From contig NZ_RSCL01000016.1 of assembly GCF_003991905.1 (NCBI RefSeq), positions 186,001 through 250,000 of the forward strand: 64,000 bases of DNA, in the 5' to 3' direction. The notes below the pieces were generated by a model. That model did no database searches, was not told the origin of the DNA, and worked only from the letters and a program-made list of their open reading frames with translations. Every line of letters starts with the position of its first letter. Position 1 is the first letter of the stretch. A program made the translations under genes and the position numbers. This stretch comes from Dulcicalothrix desertica PCC 7102 (GTDB taxonomy: Bacteria > Cyanobacteriota > Cyanobacteriia > Cyanobacteriales > Nostocaceae). Shown one piece after another: positions 35,914 to 44,416 of the stretch.

Positions 35914-36237
35914 CTAGTTGATTGGCGCCAATGTATTTGTTTCCAAATGAATCTGAATTTGCGGACCAGAGCGTGCTAAACGAAAAATAACTCCATCGCT
36001 GACTCCGGATTGCAAAATTTTCTCGCCATTTATATATGTTCCATTTGCTCCCAGACTTACGATTTCCCAACCGGGAGTTACACGTCGTACTTCTACGTGG
36101 TGGCGAGAAACCACAGCACTATAAAGAACAACATGATTATCGCTCGCTCGTCCAATACGGATTATAGATTCGCCCTCAAAAGTCCAACTTTGAGGTGGAA
36201 GAGATTCTAGTGGGTGTATGAGGGTAAGTGTTATCAC
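35914..36237 (-). CDS. Small FHA-domain protein
   Basis: The 107 residues consist of almost nothing but one FHA domain: IIRIGRASDNHVVL (phosphothreonine loop), VSRHHVEVRRV and GANGTYINGEKI. FHA domains bind phosphothreonine, often on Ser/Thr kinase targets. The gene starts 14 bases after the stop of the longer FHA protein, so both are in one operon. Confidence 0.87.
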   Translation of the reverse strand: MITLTLIHPLESLPPQSWTFEGESIIRIGRASDNHVVLYSAVVSRHHVEVRRVTPGWEIVSLGANGTYINGEKILQSGVSDGVIFRLARSGPQIQIHLETNTLAPIN

Positions 36238-36251
36238 GCGCCGAATTGGTA

Positions 36252-37193
36252 TTAAATTTCTACTGTTTGAAACAGAAATGTTACCAAATCACCCTTGCCT
36301 AAACCAATGCGGTCGCCTGGTCGAAGCCTGTGTCTATTGCCGGGTAGCAATGGTAAGTTATTAATGTAAGTGCCGTTTGAACTACCTACATCTTCTATAT
36401 AGTATGCGTCAGCTTCGACGCGAATATCGGCGTGAATCCGCGAGACAATTTCCGAGTTCGAGAAACCCGATACATCGATATCTGGCGGGATACGGTCATT
36501 CGGTTTACCAATATGAATTACCGGAATATTTTGCGGTAGTTCTATGGTTTGTTCCGACTGCACGTGAACAAGCCGTGAGGTTATTTGCTGTAGCTGGGTT
36601 CTAGCTGGCGATGGTGCAGGCGCCGGAGTCTCTGGTTCCGCTTGTGTAACAGGTTCAGGAATAAATGCTACAGGCTCTGGTTCCGGTGGTGCTACAGGCT
36701 CTGGTTCCCGTGGTGCTACAGGCTCTGGTTCCGGCACTATAGTTGGGGGTGGTACAACGATTGGTGGCGAAGTTGCAATTGGCGGAGCTGTAACGGTAGG
36801 TGCAGGAAAATTTGCAGGAGCAGGTGTGTATTGTGGTCTTTCATTGACAACGACAGCTGTCGGTGGAAGAGGTTCTGGGTCTGGAACTAAAAGCGGAGCA
36901 GGAGGCGCCGTCACCACAATTGGTTGTGGTACTACTGTTTCAGGTGGTGGAACTTCTTGTGGCACTTCTACAGGTGTTTCAAAGGCAACTGTAGGTGGTG
37001 CTACCGTGGGATAAGGAGTACCAACAGCAGCAGCCCGCAAATTAAAGCCGCACTGACCGCAGAACGATGCATCTGCCTGCACGGTTGCCCCACAGCTTGG
37101 ACAGCTAACTGTAGCTGGTAATGGGGTGTAGCAAGCTTCACACTGAACGGCACCGTCTGGGTTAGGGTGATTACAGTTAGGGCAGACGATCAT
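36252..37193 (-). CDS. Zinc-ribbon protein with proline-rich linker and C-terminal FHA domain
   Basis: A 313-residue protein. The N-terminus has two zinc ribbons (CPNCNHPNPDGAVQCEAC, then CPSCGATVQADASFCGQCG; residues 4-52). Residues 60-215 are rich in Pro, Val, Thr and Glu with repeats such as PEPEPVAP. The FHA domain is 225-305: IHIGKPNDRIPPDID, VSRIHADIRV and SSNGTYINNLPL. Cyanobacterial proteins of this build are presumed scaffolds for phospho-signalling. The DNA encoding the linker is GC-richer and repetitive, giving long false frames on the other strand. Confidence 0.9.
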   Translation of the reverse strand: MIVCPNCNHPNPDGAVQCEACYTPLPATVSCPSCGATVQADASFCGQCGFNLRAAAVGTPYPTVAPPTVAFETPVEVPQEVPPPETVVPQPIVVTAPPAPLLVPDPEPLPPTAVVVNERPQYTPAPANFPAPTVTAPPIATSPPIVVPPPTIVPEPEPVAPREPEPVAPPEPEPVAFIPEPVTQAEPETPAPAPSPARTQLQQITSRLVHVQSEQTIELPQNIPVIHIGKPNDRIPPDIDVSGFSNSEIVSRIHADIRVEADAYYIEDVGSSNGTYINNLPLLPGNRHRLRPGDRIGLGKGDLVTFLFQTVEI

Positions 37194-37383
37194 GGAGATA
37201 AGCCTTTGTTCTAGGTCATCTAATGGTTATTGTAAAAAGCAAAGAATTTGCTCTCACTTTTAATTATTTACTTTGGCGCAAGACAAGTTAGTTGCTAGCA
37301 GCACAAAAGAATAAGCGTGTTTCAGTTTTGGGTTTTTAGATATACTGAAAGTATACCCATACCTTTATCTGCCATATTATCTG

Positions 37384-38115
37384 TTATACAGACGCAGCCG
37401 CTAACTCGTCACCCGCAGCCGCATCTAACAGCCACAAAAGCTCTCCTTGCGGTTTAATCAAGCGAGATGGGTAAGTAAAGTTGTCAGCAGCAGGTGCAAA
37501 CACTTGCGCTAAAGATGGTTTTTTATTAGCACCAGCCACTACAAACATAACGCACCGAGCCGCGTTAATAAATGGGTATGTGAAAGTTATGCGCTGACTA
37601 TCTCCTTTATTACCAACGGTAACAAGCTTATCAGTAACTTTTAAAGCATCGGTATGAGGGAACAATGAAGCCGTATGAGCATCGTCACCCATACCAAGTA
37701 AAATTACATCCAATGCTGGGAATTCTAAGGCTTTGACTTGAAAGAATTCTTGGAGTTCTTTTTCGTGTTTTGCTGCTGATACTGCTGGGTTGCCATCAAG
37801 AGTTGGCATCGCGTGAATATTTTGTGGGGGAATATTAACTTTGTTCAACCACGCTTGACGTGCCATCAGTTCATTACTATCTGGATGGTTAGGTGGAACG
37901 TAACGTTCATCACCCCAAAACACGTGTATTTTCTCCCAAGGTAGATTTTGAGCGGCAATCGCCTCATATAATGGTTTAGGCGTACTACCTCCCGATAAAG
38001 CAATTGTAAACTGTCCGCGTGCTTCGATAGCTTCAGAGAGCTTCGACAAGATTATAGACAGCGAGCGTTCAATTAGTGCAGGCAAATCAGGCAAAACTTC
38101 TACTTTCCGATTCAT
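37384..38115 (-). CDS. pgl: 6-phosphogluconolactonase
   Basis: Pgl hydrolyses 6-phosphogluconolactone in the oxidative pentose phosphate pathway. The protein has IALSGGSTPKPLYEAI (phosphate loop), WGDERYVPPNHPDSNELMAR and ILLGMGDDAHTASLFPHT. The frame is open to 38145, but the ATG at 38115 (MNRKVEVLPDLPALIERSL) matches the usual family start and gives 243 residues. The neighbours rph and adk, on the same strand, are separate genes with gaps of about 75-100 bases. Confidence 0.95.
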   Translation of the reverse strand: MNRKVEVLPDLPALIERSLSIILSKLSEAIEARGQFTIALSGGSTPKPLYEAIAAQNLPWEKIHVFWGDERYVPPNHPDSNELMARQAWLNKVNIPPQNIHAMPTLDGNPAVSAAKHEKELQEFFQVKALEFPALDVILLGMGDDAHTASLFPHTDALKVTDKLVTVGNKGDSQRITFTYPFINAARCVMFVVAGANKKPSLAQVFAPAADNFTYPSRLIKPQGELLWLLDAAAGDELAAASV

Positions 38116-38189
38116 GTCATCACCACGTTGCTGACTTATCAGCAATTACAATAGCGAAAATATTCGCTTTCCTTTGTGATCACTTATAT

Positions 38190-38909
38190 TTAATTAACGA
38201 GAATTGTATCCCGCTGTGCTGTTAATAGCTGTGTAATGCCCTTTTCGGCAAAATCCATTAACTGATTTAACTGAGTTCGGCTAAAACTTCCTTCTTCAGC
38301 AGTTCCCTGAACTTCGATAATTCCAAGATTTTGATTCATCACCACATTAAAGTCTACTGTTGCCGCGACATCTTCAACGTAGTTCAAATCTAAAAAAGGT
38401 TCGCCTTCTAACAATCCCACTGATACTGCCGCGACTTGTCCTACTAACGCAGAGCGTTCTAACACACCTTGTTGCAGTAATTTATTTAAGGCGCCAGCGA
38501 CAGCTATAAAACCACCAGTTATGGCTGTTGTTCGCGTTCCTGCATCAGCTTGTAAAACATCAGCATCAACAGTTATCGTCCGTTCGCCCAATGCCTCAAA
38601 ATCAATTGTCGCTCGTAGCGAACGACCAATCAATCTTTGAATCTCTTGTGTCCGTCCCGATAACTTTAAAAATTCGCGTTCATGTCGCTGTTGCGTAGCC
38701 GATGGTAGCATTCGATACTCAGCAGTCAGCCAGCCTTTACCTGTTCCTTCAAGAAACCTAGGAACACCATTACTTATACTTGCCGTGCATAGAACCTTGG
38801 TTTCGCCGCAAGATGCAAGTACAGAACCAGCAGCATAGCGAGTAAAGTTTTGCTGAAAGCTGACTTTCCGCAGTTCAAAGGGTTGCCGACCATCGGGACG
38901 CTGCCACAT
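38190..38909 (-). CDS. rph: Ribonuclease PH
   Basis: RNase PH trims the 3' ends of tRNA precursors by phosphorolysis. The 239 residues begin [18 protein letters not shown] and include [53 protein letters not shown] and [19 protein letters not shown], all as expected. Length is normal. Confidence 0.96.
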   Translation of the reverse strand: MWQRPDGRQPFELRKVSFQQNFTRYAAGSVLASCGETKVLCTASISNGVPRFLEGTGKGWLTAEYRMLPSATQQRHEREFLKLSGRTQEIQRLIGRSLRATIDFEALGERTITVDADVLQADAGTRTTAITGGFIAVAGALNKLLQQGVLERSALVGQVAAVSVGLLEGEPFLDLNYVEDVAATVDFNVVMNQNLGIIEVQGTAEEGSFSRTQLNQLMDFAEKGITQLLTAQRDTILVN

Positions 38910-39007
38910 ATGTAAATTGCCTCAAATTTATAATAAAAGAGGATACATTCCCTTTATGCAATACTGTTAAATTAATCTAATTGATTTTATATAACTGAGG
39001 TAAGACA

Positions 39008-39556
39008 TCAACCGATAAGTGAAATTATATCTTCAAGGACTTTATTAGGTGGCTGGTCGCCATTAACTGTAATTAAACGGCGCCTGCGGTCGTAATACTC
39101 TAAAATTGGAATAGTCCGGTCATAGAACAACTCAACGCGACGTTGAACAATCTCTGGATGGTCGTCGGGTAAAGAACGTCCCAGAGAACGACTTACCATT
39201 ACAGCTTCAGAGACTTGTAAGTATACAGCAAACGACAGCTTTTGTCTTAATTCATCGAGTAAAAAATCTAACTCCTCAGCTTGGAAAGCAGTACGAGGAT
39301 AACCTTCTAATATCCACCCACGTTCGACATCTATATTTTTAAAACGTACACGAACAAACTCAATCATCAATTCGTCAGGGACAAGCTCACCAAGCTTTAT
39401 ATAAGGCATTGCAAGACAACCTAACTTTAATGAACTTGCTACAGCTTCACGTAAAACCTCACCCGTGGAAATCAGACAAATATCAAAGTGCGTACAAAGA
39501 CTTTGAGCTTGCGTACTCTTCCCTGAACCTGAACCTCCTAAAATCACTAGTCTCAC
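39008..39556 (-). CDS. adk: Adenylate kinase family nucleotide kinase
   Basis: A 182-residue P-loop kinase for AMP plus ATP. The phosphate loop is LGGSGSGKSTQAQSL, followed by ISTGEVLREAV, the NMP domain, WILEGYPRTAFQAEELDFLL and a short LID (RSLGRSLPDDHPEIVQRR). GGSGSGKST deviates slightly from the canonical GxPGxGKGT, and cyanobacteria often have more than one Adk-like gene, so this may be the non-ribosomal-operon paralogue. Confidence 0.88.
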   Translation of the reverse strand: MRLVILGGSGSGKSTQAQSLCTHFDICLISTGEVLREAVASSLKLGCLAMPYIKLGELVPDELMIEFVRVRFKNIDVERGWILEGYPRTAFQAEELDFLLDELRQKLSFAVYLQVSEAVMVSRSLGRSLPDDHPEIVQRRVELFYDRTIPILEYYDRRRRLITVNGDQPPNKVLEDIISLIG

Positions 39557-39899
39557 GACAAAACACTCCTAATGTAGTCAAAAATAAAACTGTCTAAATT
39601 TGTTGTGCCCAAACAAACGGCAAATGTAACATAGATAGACTGCTCCCAAGGCTTTGATTTTTGAATCAATTTCTGTATCGTGAATGCTGGTTCTCATTTT
39701 TACGACATCTAATGTGAGTAAGCGTGTAAATATAAATTTTAATTCCACTTGACTTAAAGGCAAACCAAATGATTGACTAGGAATGCCACTTACTTGCCCA
39801 CACTAAATTAAAAAAAATCCTGGCTATAGAGAAAAAAAGATTCAAATTCAACATCCGCAAATTCTCTCAAACTCATTGTTCCTTTTTAAACATTAAATT
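39557..39899. other. Intergenic region with one doubtful small frame
   Basis: A 61-codon frame on the minus strand (39578-39763, MPLSQVELKFIFTRLLTLDV) has no recognisable family or ribosome site. The rest is AT-rich and should contain the promoters of the two divergent genes. Confidence 0.45.
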
Positions 39900-40436
39900 A
39901 TGGTTGTTCAGTTAGAAACCCCAAGCACAAATCAGACTCTAAGATTACCATATACAGTTGAGGGTTTAATACAAGTTTTTACTACATCGCATCGTAACTT
40001 TTTTACCACAGTTATGGCAGAAGCACTTAGAATAGCAGGTCAAGGAACTCCTGTACTAGTAGTGCAATTTCTTAAAGGTGGTATTCATCAAGGGTGCTCT
40101 AAACCAGTAAAGCTAGGGCAAAAACTAGATTGGATTCGTTGTGATTTACCGCGATGTATTGATACACCCCATCTTGAAGACAGCGAAAACGAATCGCTAC
40201 AGGAATTGTGGCAACATACACAAAAAGTAGTATCTTCTCTTAAGTATTCTCTCGTTGTACTAGATGAGTTAAGCTTGGCAATAAATCTTGGCTTAATACC
40301 CGAAGCTGATGTATTAAGCTTTTTGGCAAGGCGCCCTCCCAACATAGATATCATTCTCACAGGTCCAGAAATGCCCAAATCCATTTTGGACATAGCAGAC
40401 CAGATAACAGAAATTCGCTGTAGTCACAGACCGTAA
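39900..40436 (+). CDS. CobO-like P-loop protein with degenerate Walker A
   Basis: The 178 residues resemble the CobO/BtuR cob(I)yrinic acid adenosyltransferase family (VLVVQFLKGG, VVLDELSLAINLGLI, PPNIDIILTGPEMPKSILDI). The Walker A region, normally GNGKGKTTAA, reads TTSHRNFFTTVM, with no Gly-Lys-Thr. It is therefore unlikely to bind ATP in the normal way, and cobalamin adenosylation is doubtful. Located 34 bases before dcd in the same direction, an arrangement I know from other cyanobacteria. Confidence 0.8.
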   Translation: MVVQLETPSTNQTLRLPYTVEGLIQVFTTSHRNFFTTVMAEALRIAGQGTPVLVVQFLKGGIHQGCSKPVKLGQKLDWIRCDLPRCIDTPHLEDSENESLQELWQHTQKVVSSLKYSLVVLDELSLAINLGLIPEADVLSFLARRPPNIDIILTGPEMPKSILDIADQITEIRCSHRP

Positions 40437-40469
40437 AGTATTTTATAAATCCGCTCCCCCATTAACACC

Positions 40470-41069
40470 GTGATTAAAAACGACATTTGGATTCAACAAA
40501 TGGCTCAACAGGGAATGATATCTCCCTTTGAACCAAGCTTAATTCGTCAGTTAAAATACGATGATGCATCATCACCACGTCACGTTATTAGCTACGGACT
40601 ATCTTCTTACGGTTACGATATCCGCTTATCTCCTGTAGAGTTCCGCATTTTCCGTCATATTCCCGGAACCGTAATAGACCCCAAAAACTTTAACCCACAA
40701 AACTTAGAATCTACCCAACTTCATACAGATGAAACAGGAAGTTACTTTATACTTCCTGCTCACTCATACGGTTTAGGCGTAGCCCTAGAAAAATTACAAG
40801 TTCCAGATTACATCACAGTAATTTGTATCGGTAAATCTACTTATGCACGCTGTGGAATTATTGCCAACTTAACACCAGCAGAAGCTGCTTGGCGTGGTCA
40901 TCTAACTTTGGAATTTTCCAACTCTTCAAGCGCTGATTGCCGTATCTACGCATCCGAAGGTGTAGTACAGCTATTATTCCTAGAAGGAGAACCTTGTGCA
41001 ATTAGTTACGATGCTCGACAAGGTAAATACCAAGACCAAGCCGAAAAAGTTACCTTAGCAAAAGTCTAA
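40470..41069 (+). CDS. dcd: dCTP deaminase
   Basis: Converts dCTP to dUTP, feeding thymidylate synthesis; the flavin-dependent thymidylate synthase thyX is the next gene, convergent. The 199 residues include SSYGYDIRLSPVEFRIF, IGKSTYARCGIIANLTPAEA and AWRGHLTLEFSNSS (catalytic Glu). The start is GTG at 40470. Length is normal. Confidence 0.95.
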   Translation: MIKNDIWIQQMAQQGMISPFEPSLIRQLKYDDASSPRHVISYGLSSYGYDIRLSPVEFRIFRHIPGTVIDPKNFNPQNLESTQLHTDETGSYFILPAHSYGLGVALEKLQVPDYITVICIGKSTYARCGIIANLTPAEAAWRGHLTLEFSNSSSADCRIYASEGVVQLLFLEGEPCAISYDARQGKYQDQAEKVTLAKV

Positions 41070-41070
41070 T

Positions 41071-41144
41071 TGAGTGCTGAGTGCTGAGTGCTGAGTGCTG
41101 AGTGGTCATTCCTAACTCCTAACTATACTCAGCACTCAGCACTT
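41071..41144. repeat. Heptamer tandem repeats (GAGTGCT)n and an inverted copy
   Basis: Four to five GAGTGCT heptamers lie at 41071-41105, and an inverted tract ACTCAGCACTCAGCACTT at 41127-41144. The two can pair into one hairpin between the convergent dcd and thyX genes. The same heptamer is found inside ureD at 57662-57694. It belongs to the class of short tandemly repeated sequences known from heterocystous cyanobacteria. Confidence 0.88.
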
Positions 41145-41160
41145 TTAACTCATAACTTTT

Positions 41161-42492
41161 TTAAGGCGCCAATCTTCCTTTACCTAGTCGAGTAGACTTA
41201 TACCATGTTGCAATTGCAGGCGCCCATTCTTCAAGATGAGGAAACATCATTTCACACAACTTCTGAATTTCTAGCTGCGCGTCTTTTTTGTAACGCAAAT
41301 CAAGAAAATGCAGAAGCGAACGTAAATTAAAACTAACGACAAAGTGCTGTCGATAATCAAACGGAACCTTTCCACGTGCGTGTTCCTCAGACATTCCAGA
41401 TTCAAAATCAGCTTTATATCGCTTTGCGGCTTCTAAACACCACTGTAAATCCGCCTCTCTTTTTTCAGGCGAGTAGTAATATTTTTTACCTTGACGGTCG
41501 CTATAATATCCAACTGGACGTAAGTAAAAAACATCTTCCACTTCTTTCTTACCTTCGAGTACGTCAATAAATTGATTACCTGTATAGCGAAATGAGTTGT
41601 GGACAACTATACTGTTGGCAACAAAATTATGCCACGCACCCTCAACTTCCAAGTCATAAGTCATTTGTTCGCCTAAATACTCAACATTTTTTATCTTGAC
41701 AGGATGCGTTTTTAAAGTTTTTTGTACAGATAACTCATTTAAAATTTGGGATTCTAAGCAAGCTTTATTTTTGTAAAGAGCATTCTCGTATGTTATTACT
41801 CCATTACACATTACATAACACTGCTCAGTCATACGAATGACACGACCATCGTTATCAGTGACTAATCCAACGGAGTCCCCCATTGTTTTCCATCCTTCAG
41901 ATGTAAATAAACGATGATTTACAGTGCAGTCTAAAGTCTTGCCATCTTCCAACGTAACTCGGTAAATAGGCTGAATTCCGCTACACATAACATCTTTTAT
42001 ATGTCCAGCTTCAAAAAACCCTGATTCTTCATTTAAAACGCGCAAGCGCATATTACGAATTCGCTGTTTACAGTCACGTCTATATTTACCTGGTTGCTCT
42101 CCATTAGTCCAGAGTTCGTATAGTTCGCCAATCGTTTTCCTTAATTTCCGATTAGTTTGGTTATTGCAATCAACAAAAGTAATTTCTGTATTTGCTGCCA
42201 AACACTGAACATCAAATGATACACCGACTCTGTGAGTACGTGCCTGCTGCATAACACTGTGAGGAAAATAACCACAGTTAAAAACTATCTGTGGATGCTC
42301 CATTGGCCCAAAATGTCCTCTGTCACCAGCTAGCAAGCGTTTGATTATCAACTCTCCACAAGCTTCTTCGCTAGGAAATGTATCACGCTCGTCGTACACG
42401 AACGCTTCTGTGTAGTCTTGGTGCATTGCAGCGTAAATGACCTGTTGGGGATTTGGGGTTTTGGCTAAAACCTCTACGCGGAATCGATCCAT
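41161..42492 (-). CDS. thyX: Flavin-dependent thymidylate synthase ThyX, interrupted by an intein
   Basis: ThyX methylates dUMP using methylenetetrahydrofolate, FAD and NADPH. The host protein is residues 1-96 plus 300-443, about 240 residues, the normal size. N-terminal HPQIVFNCGYFPHSVMQQAR; the ThyX motif is split as RTHRVGVSFDVQ then SFRYTGNQF; later YYYSPEKREADLQW and the C-terminal FNLRSLLHFLDLRYKKDAQ. The precursor must splice to be active, since the insertion lies at the end of the flavin/dUMP-binding signature. It is convergent with dcd, which supplies the pathway upstream. Confidence 0.95.
   Translation of the reverse strand: MDRFRVEVLAKTPNPQQVIYAAMHQDYTEAFVYDERDTFPSEEACGELIIKRLLAGDRGHFGPMEHPQIVFNCGYFPHSVMQQARTHRVGVSFDVQCLAANTEITFVDCNNQTNRKLRKTIGELYELWTNGEQPGKYRRDCKQRIRNMRLRVLNEESGFFEAGHIKDVMCSGIQPIYRVTLEDGKTLDCTVNHRLFTSEGWKTMGDSVGLVTDNDGRVIRMTEQCYVMCNGVITYENALYKNKACLESQILNELSVQKTLKTHPVKIKNVEYLGEQMTYDLEVEGAWHNFVANSIVVHNSFRYTGNQFIDVLEGKKEVEDVFYLRPVGYYSDRQGKKYYYSPEKREADLQWCLEAAKRYKADFESGMSEEHARGKVPFDYRQHFVVSFNLRSLLHFLDLRYKKDAQLEIQKLCEMMFPHLEEWAPAIATWYKSTRLGKGRLAP
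41596..42204 (-). other. ThyX mini-intein (about 203 residues)
   Basis: The intein spans residues 97-299 of the precursor. It begins with Cys (CLAANTEITF) and ends AWHNFVANSIVVHN with penultimate His and terminal Asn; the next host residue is Ser. Block B is DGKTLDCTVNHRLFTSEGW. No LAGLIDADG or clear HNH motif lies in the middle 80 residues, so it looks like a mini-intein that has lost its homing nuclease. The conserved splicing residues are all present, so splicing is expected. Confidence 0.9.
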
Positions 42493-42621
42493 GAGCGGGA
42501 CTTACGGTAAGTTTCTACAATATGAAGGCTGTGTAGCCCAGAGAGTCATCATATAATGCAACGCTTCAGGATACATATTTAACAAAATTGCTTAACACTC
42601 TTTACATAAATTAATATTGCG

Positions 42622-42639
42622 TTTACAATTGTTTACAAA
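42622..42639 (+). promoter_or_regulatory. HLR1 element (RpaB-binding site)
   Basis: TTTACAATTGTTTACAAA matches the HLR1 consensus (G/T)TTACA(T/A)(T/A)nn(G/T)TTACA(T/A)(T/A) at every position. It lies 28 bases before the start of the Hlip gene. HLR1 is bound by the response regulator RpaB, and controls high-light genes including hli genes, so this strongly predicts light-dependent regulation. Confidence 0.85.
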
Positions 42640-42667
42640 TCCAGTAATAAATATTTAGGAAAATCCC

Positions 42668-42883
42668 ATGACATACAAAGGTGCTATCGTAGACGAACAG
42701 GGTAAAATGAACAATTTTGCTCTTGAGCCAAAGGTATATGTAGATGAACAAGGCGACCGTACTGGTTTCACTCCTTATGCTGAATTACTCAATGGTCGTT
42801 TAGCGATGATTGGTTTTATTTCGTTGATTGCGTTGGAAGTATTTACTGGACACGGTATTTTTGGTTTCTTGCAAAATCTCTAA
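42668..42883 (+). CDS. High-light-inducible protein (chlorophyll-binding one-helix protein)
   Basis: A 71-residue thylakoid protein with one membrane helix and the chlorophyll-binding motif ELLNGRLAMIGFISLIALEV (about residues 39-58). Hlips protect the photosystems under light stress and assist chlorophyll recycling. AGGA precedes the ATG by about 8 bases, and an HLR1 site is upstream at 42622-42639. The N-terminal 36 residues are hydrophilic, as usual. Confidence 0.95.
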   Translation: MTYKGAIVDEQGKMNNFALEPKVYVDEQGDRTGFTPYAELLNGRLAMIGFISLIALEVFTGHGIFGFLQNL

Positions 42884-42945
42884 ATGTGAAAGTATTTAAC
42901 TAAGTAAAAATAGTCGTAGTAATTGTGATTCGACGATATTTAATA

Positions 42946-42981
42946 AACCCGCTCCTACATGTCGATGTGTTGGAGCGGGTT
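42946..42981. repeat. AACCCGCTCC...GGAGCGGGTT inverted repeat
   Basis: Arms AACCCGCTCC and GGAGCGGGTT flank a short loop between the Hlip and peroxiredoxin-like genes. It may terminate the Hlip transcript (TTTATTA follows), and it resembles the element at 5698-5756. Confidence 0.65.
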
Positions 42982-43018
42982 TATTATGGTTTTAGGCACT
43001 ACACAAAAAGGTTTTTAT

Positions 43019-43597
43019 ATGGCTTTGACAGCATCTACAATGGTAAATCTTGGTACACAGGCGCCTGAATTTTCACTACCAGATGTAGTATCAGGAAAAA
43101 CTATCTCACTATCTAATTATGAAGGGAAGCCGTTGCTGGTAATGTTTATATGTCAACATTGTCCATTTGTAAAGCATATCAAAGGCGAACTGGCTCTTTT
43201 AGGCAAAGATTATTTAAATACTGATTTGGGTATTGTAGCGATTAGTGCTAATGATGCAGAAAAATATCCTGATGATGCGCCTGAATCTTTAAAAGCAATG
43301 GCAATGGAATTAGATTTCAAATATCCAGTTTGTTACGATGAAAATCAAGAAGTGGCAAAAGCTTATACGGCTGCGTGTACACCAGATTACTTTTTATTTG
43401 ATGCAAAACATAAATTAATTTACCGTGGGCAATTAGATGATAGTCGCCCCAGTAATGGTGAAGCAGTAACAGGAAAAGACTTGCGCGCGGCGATAGATTC
43501 AGTCTTAACAGGCAAAGAAGTTATCGGGGATCAAAAACCAAGCATAGGATGCAACATAAAATGGAAACCAGGTAACGAGCCAAATTACTTTGGGTAA
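43019..43597 (+). CDS. AhpC/TSA-family thioredoxin-like (peroxiredoxin-like) protein
   Basis: From the ATG at 43019 (AAGG seven bases upstream) 192 residues; the frame is open to 42959, but the extra part is read from the inverted repeat. Thioredoxin fold: APEFSLPDVVSGKTISLSNY, then MFICQHCPFVKHIKGEL with a CxxC pair, and CTPDYFLFDAKHKLIYRGQL. Such proteins are annotated as thioredoxin family or alkyl hydroperoxide reductase-like; likely a disulfide reductase with an undefined substrate. Confidence 0.9.
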   Translation: MALTASTMVNLGTQAPEFSLPDVVSGKTISLSNYEGKPLLVMFICQHCPFVKHIKGELALLGKDYLNTDLGIVAISANDAEKYPDDAPESLKAMAMELDFKYPVCYDENQEVAKAYTAACTPDYFLFDAKHKLIYRGQLDDSRPSNGEAVTGKDLRAAIDSVLTGKEVIGDQKPSIGCNIKWKPGNEPNYFG

Positions 43598-43734
43598 TGT
43601 TGGGTAAATGTAAATTAGGAAATAGTTAGTAGTACAGACATTTAACTGAAATAATTCCTCACTCACAAATAAAACTACTAACCATTACCTGAATTGGTCA
43701 TCCATTAGTACAAGGGTGATAATCACACCTTTTA

Positions 43735-44238
43735 CTAATGTTTAATCTCCAAATTTAAAATATAAGTCCCTAATTGAACTTTCCCCGACCATAATTCATA
43801 CTCAACTCGTAAATGTTCGGGTAACGGATGTCCGTTAAGAATAAGACTACGAGTGTAATTACGGAGACGAATTGGTTCATGAGGTTGAAATGATTCGCTG
43901 GGTAGCCAATACCTACTTACACCACACACACCCTGTTCCCAGAAGTGGCGGTAACTCAGCTGTGCATTTCCTTGCATTGTCATAGTGACGCGATAAGGCG
44001 ATATTTCCAGCCATATAATTCTAGGACTACCAGGGGTAGGAATGTTACAGCTTGGATACATTTCCTCGTGCGTTCGGCGAACAGATTCACTATTTTTTTG
44101 GTGCGGCGCCGTCAAGAGTAGATGGAATCTATCGCTGTCTTTTTGATACAATGTTGCCGCAGTTTCGACGACAGACCACACGGGAAGGTCTGTAGAAATG
44201 AGCGACAGGCATACGGGCTTGCGTTGGTGTGTCAGCAT
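43735..44238 (-). CDS. Hypothetical protein, conserved in cyanobacteria
   Basis: The frame is open from a TTG at 44343, but an ATG at 44238 (MLTHQRKPVCLSLISTDLPV) is the likelier start, giving 167 residues. No domain is recognised. The strands and aromatic pattern (WLEISPYRVTMTM, SYRHFWEQGVCGVSRYWLP) look like a beta-rich protein. It lies between the peroxiredoxin-like gene (convergent) and aroA (divergent). No ribosome site decides the start. Confidence 0.6.
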   Translation of the reverse strand: MLTHQRKPVCLSLISTDLPVWSVVETAATLYQKDSDRFHLLLTAPHQKNSESVRRTHEEMYPSCNIPTPGSPRIIWLEISPYRVTMTMQGNAQLSYRHFWEQGVCGVSRYWLPSESFQPHEPIRLRNYTRSLILNGHPLPEHLRVEYELWSGKVQLGTYILNLEIKH

Positions 44239-44416
44239 GGGAGCGATACCGGCAATTAAGTTCCAATTAAGAAAAAAAACAAAACACGGACTAGTGGTCA
44301 ATACCTGATAAGAGCGAGCATCCTGATAAAATGGGCAATGCAAAACAACCGTAAAACTAAAGCAAAAATAAATTCAAGCGAGATAGAGCAGCCCGACCAT
44401 AGAAAGCGGTAGGATA

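Noticed and set aside
36377-37121. Several + strand frames opposite the zinc-ribbon/FHA gene, rich in Trp, Arg and Gly
   Set aside because: They are shadows of the proline-rich linker on the minus strand.
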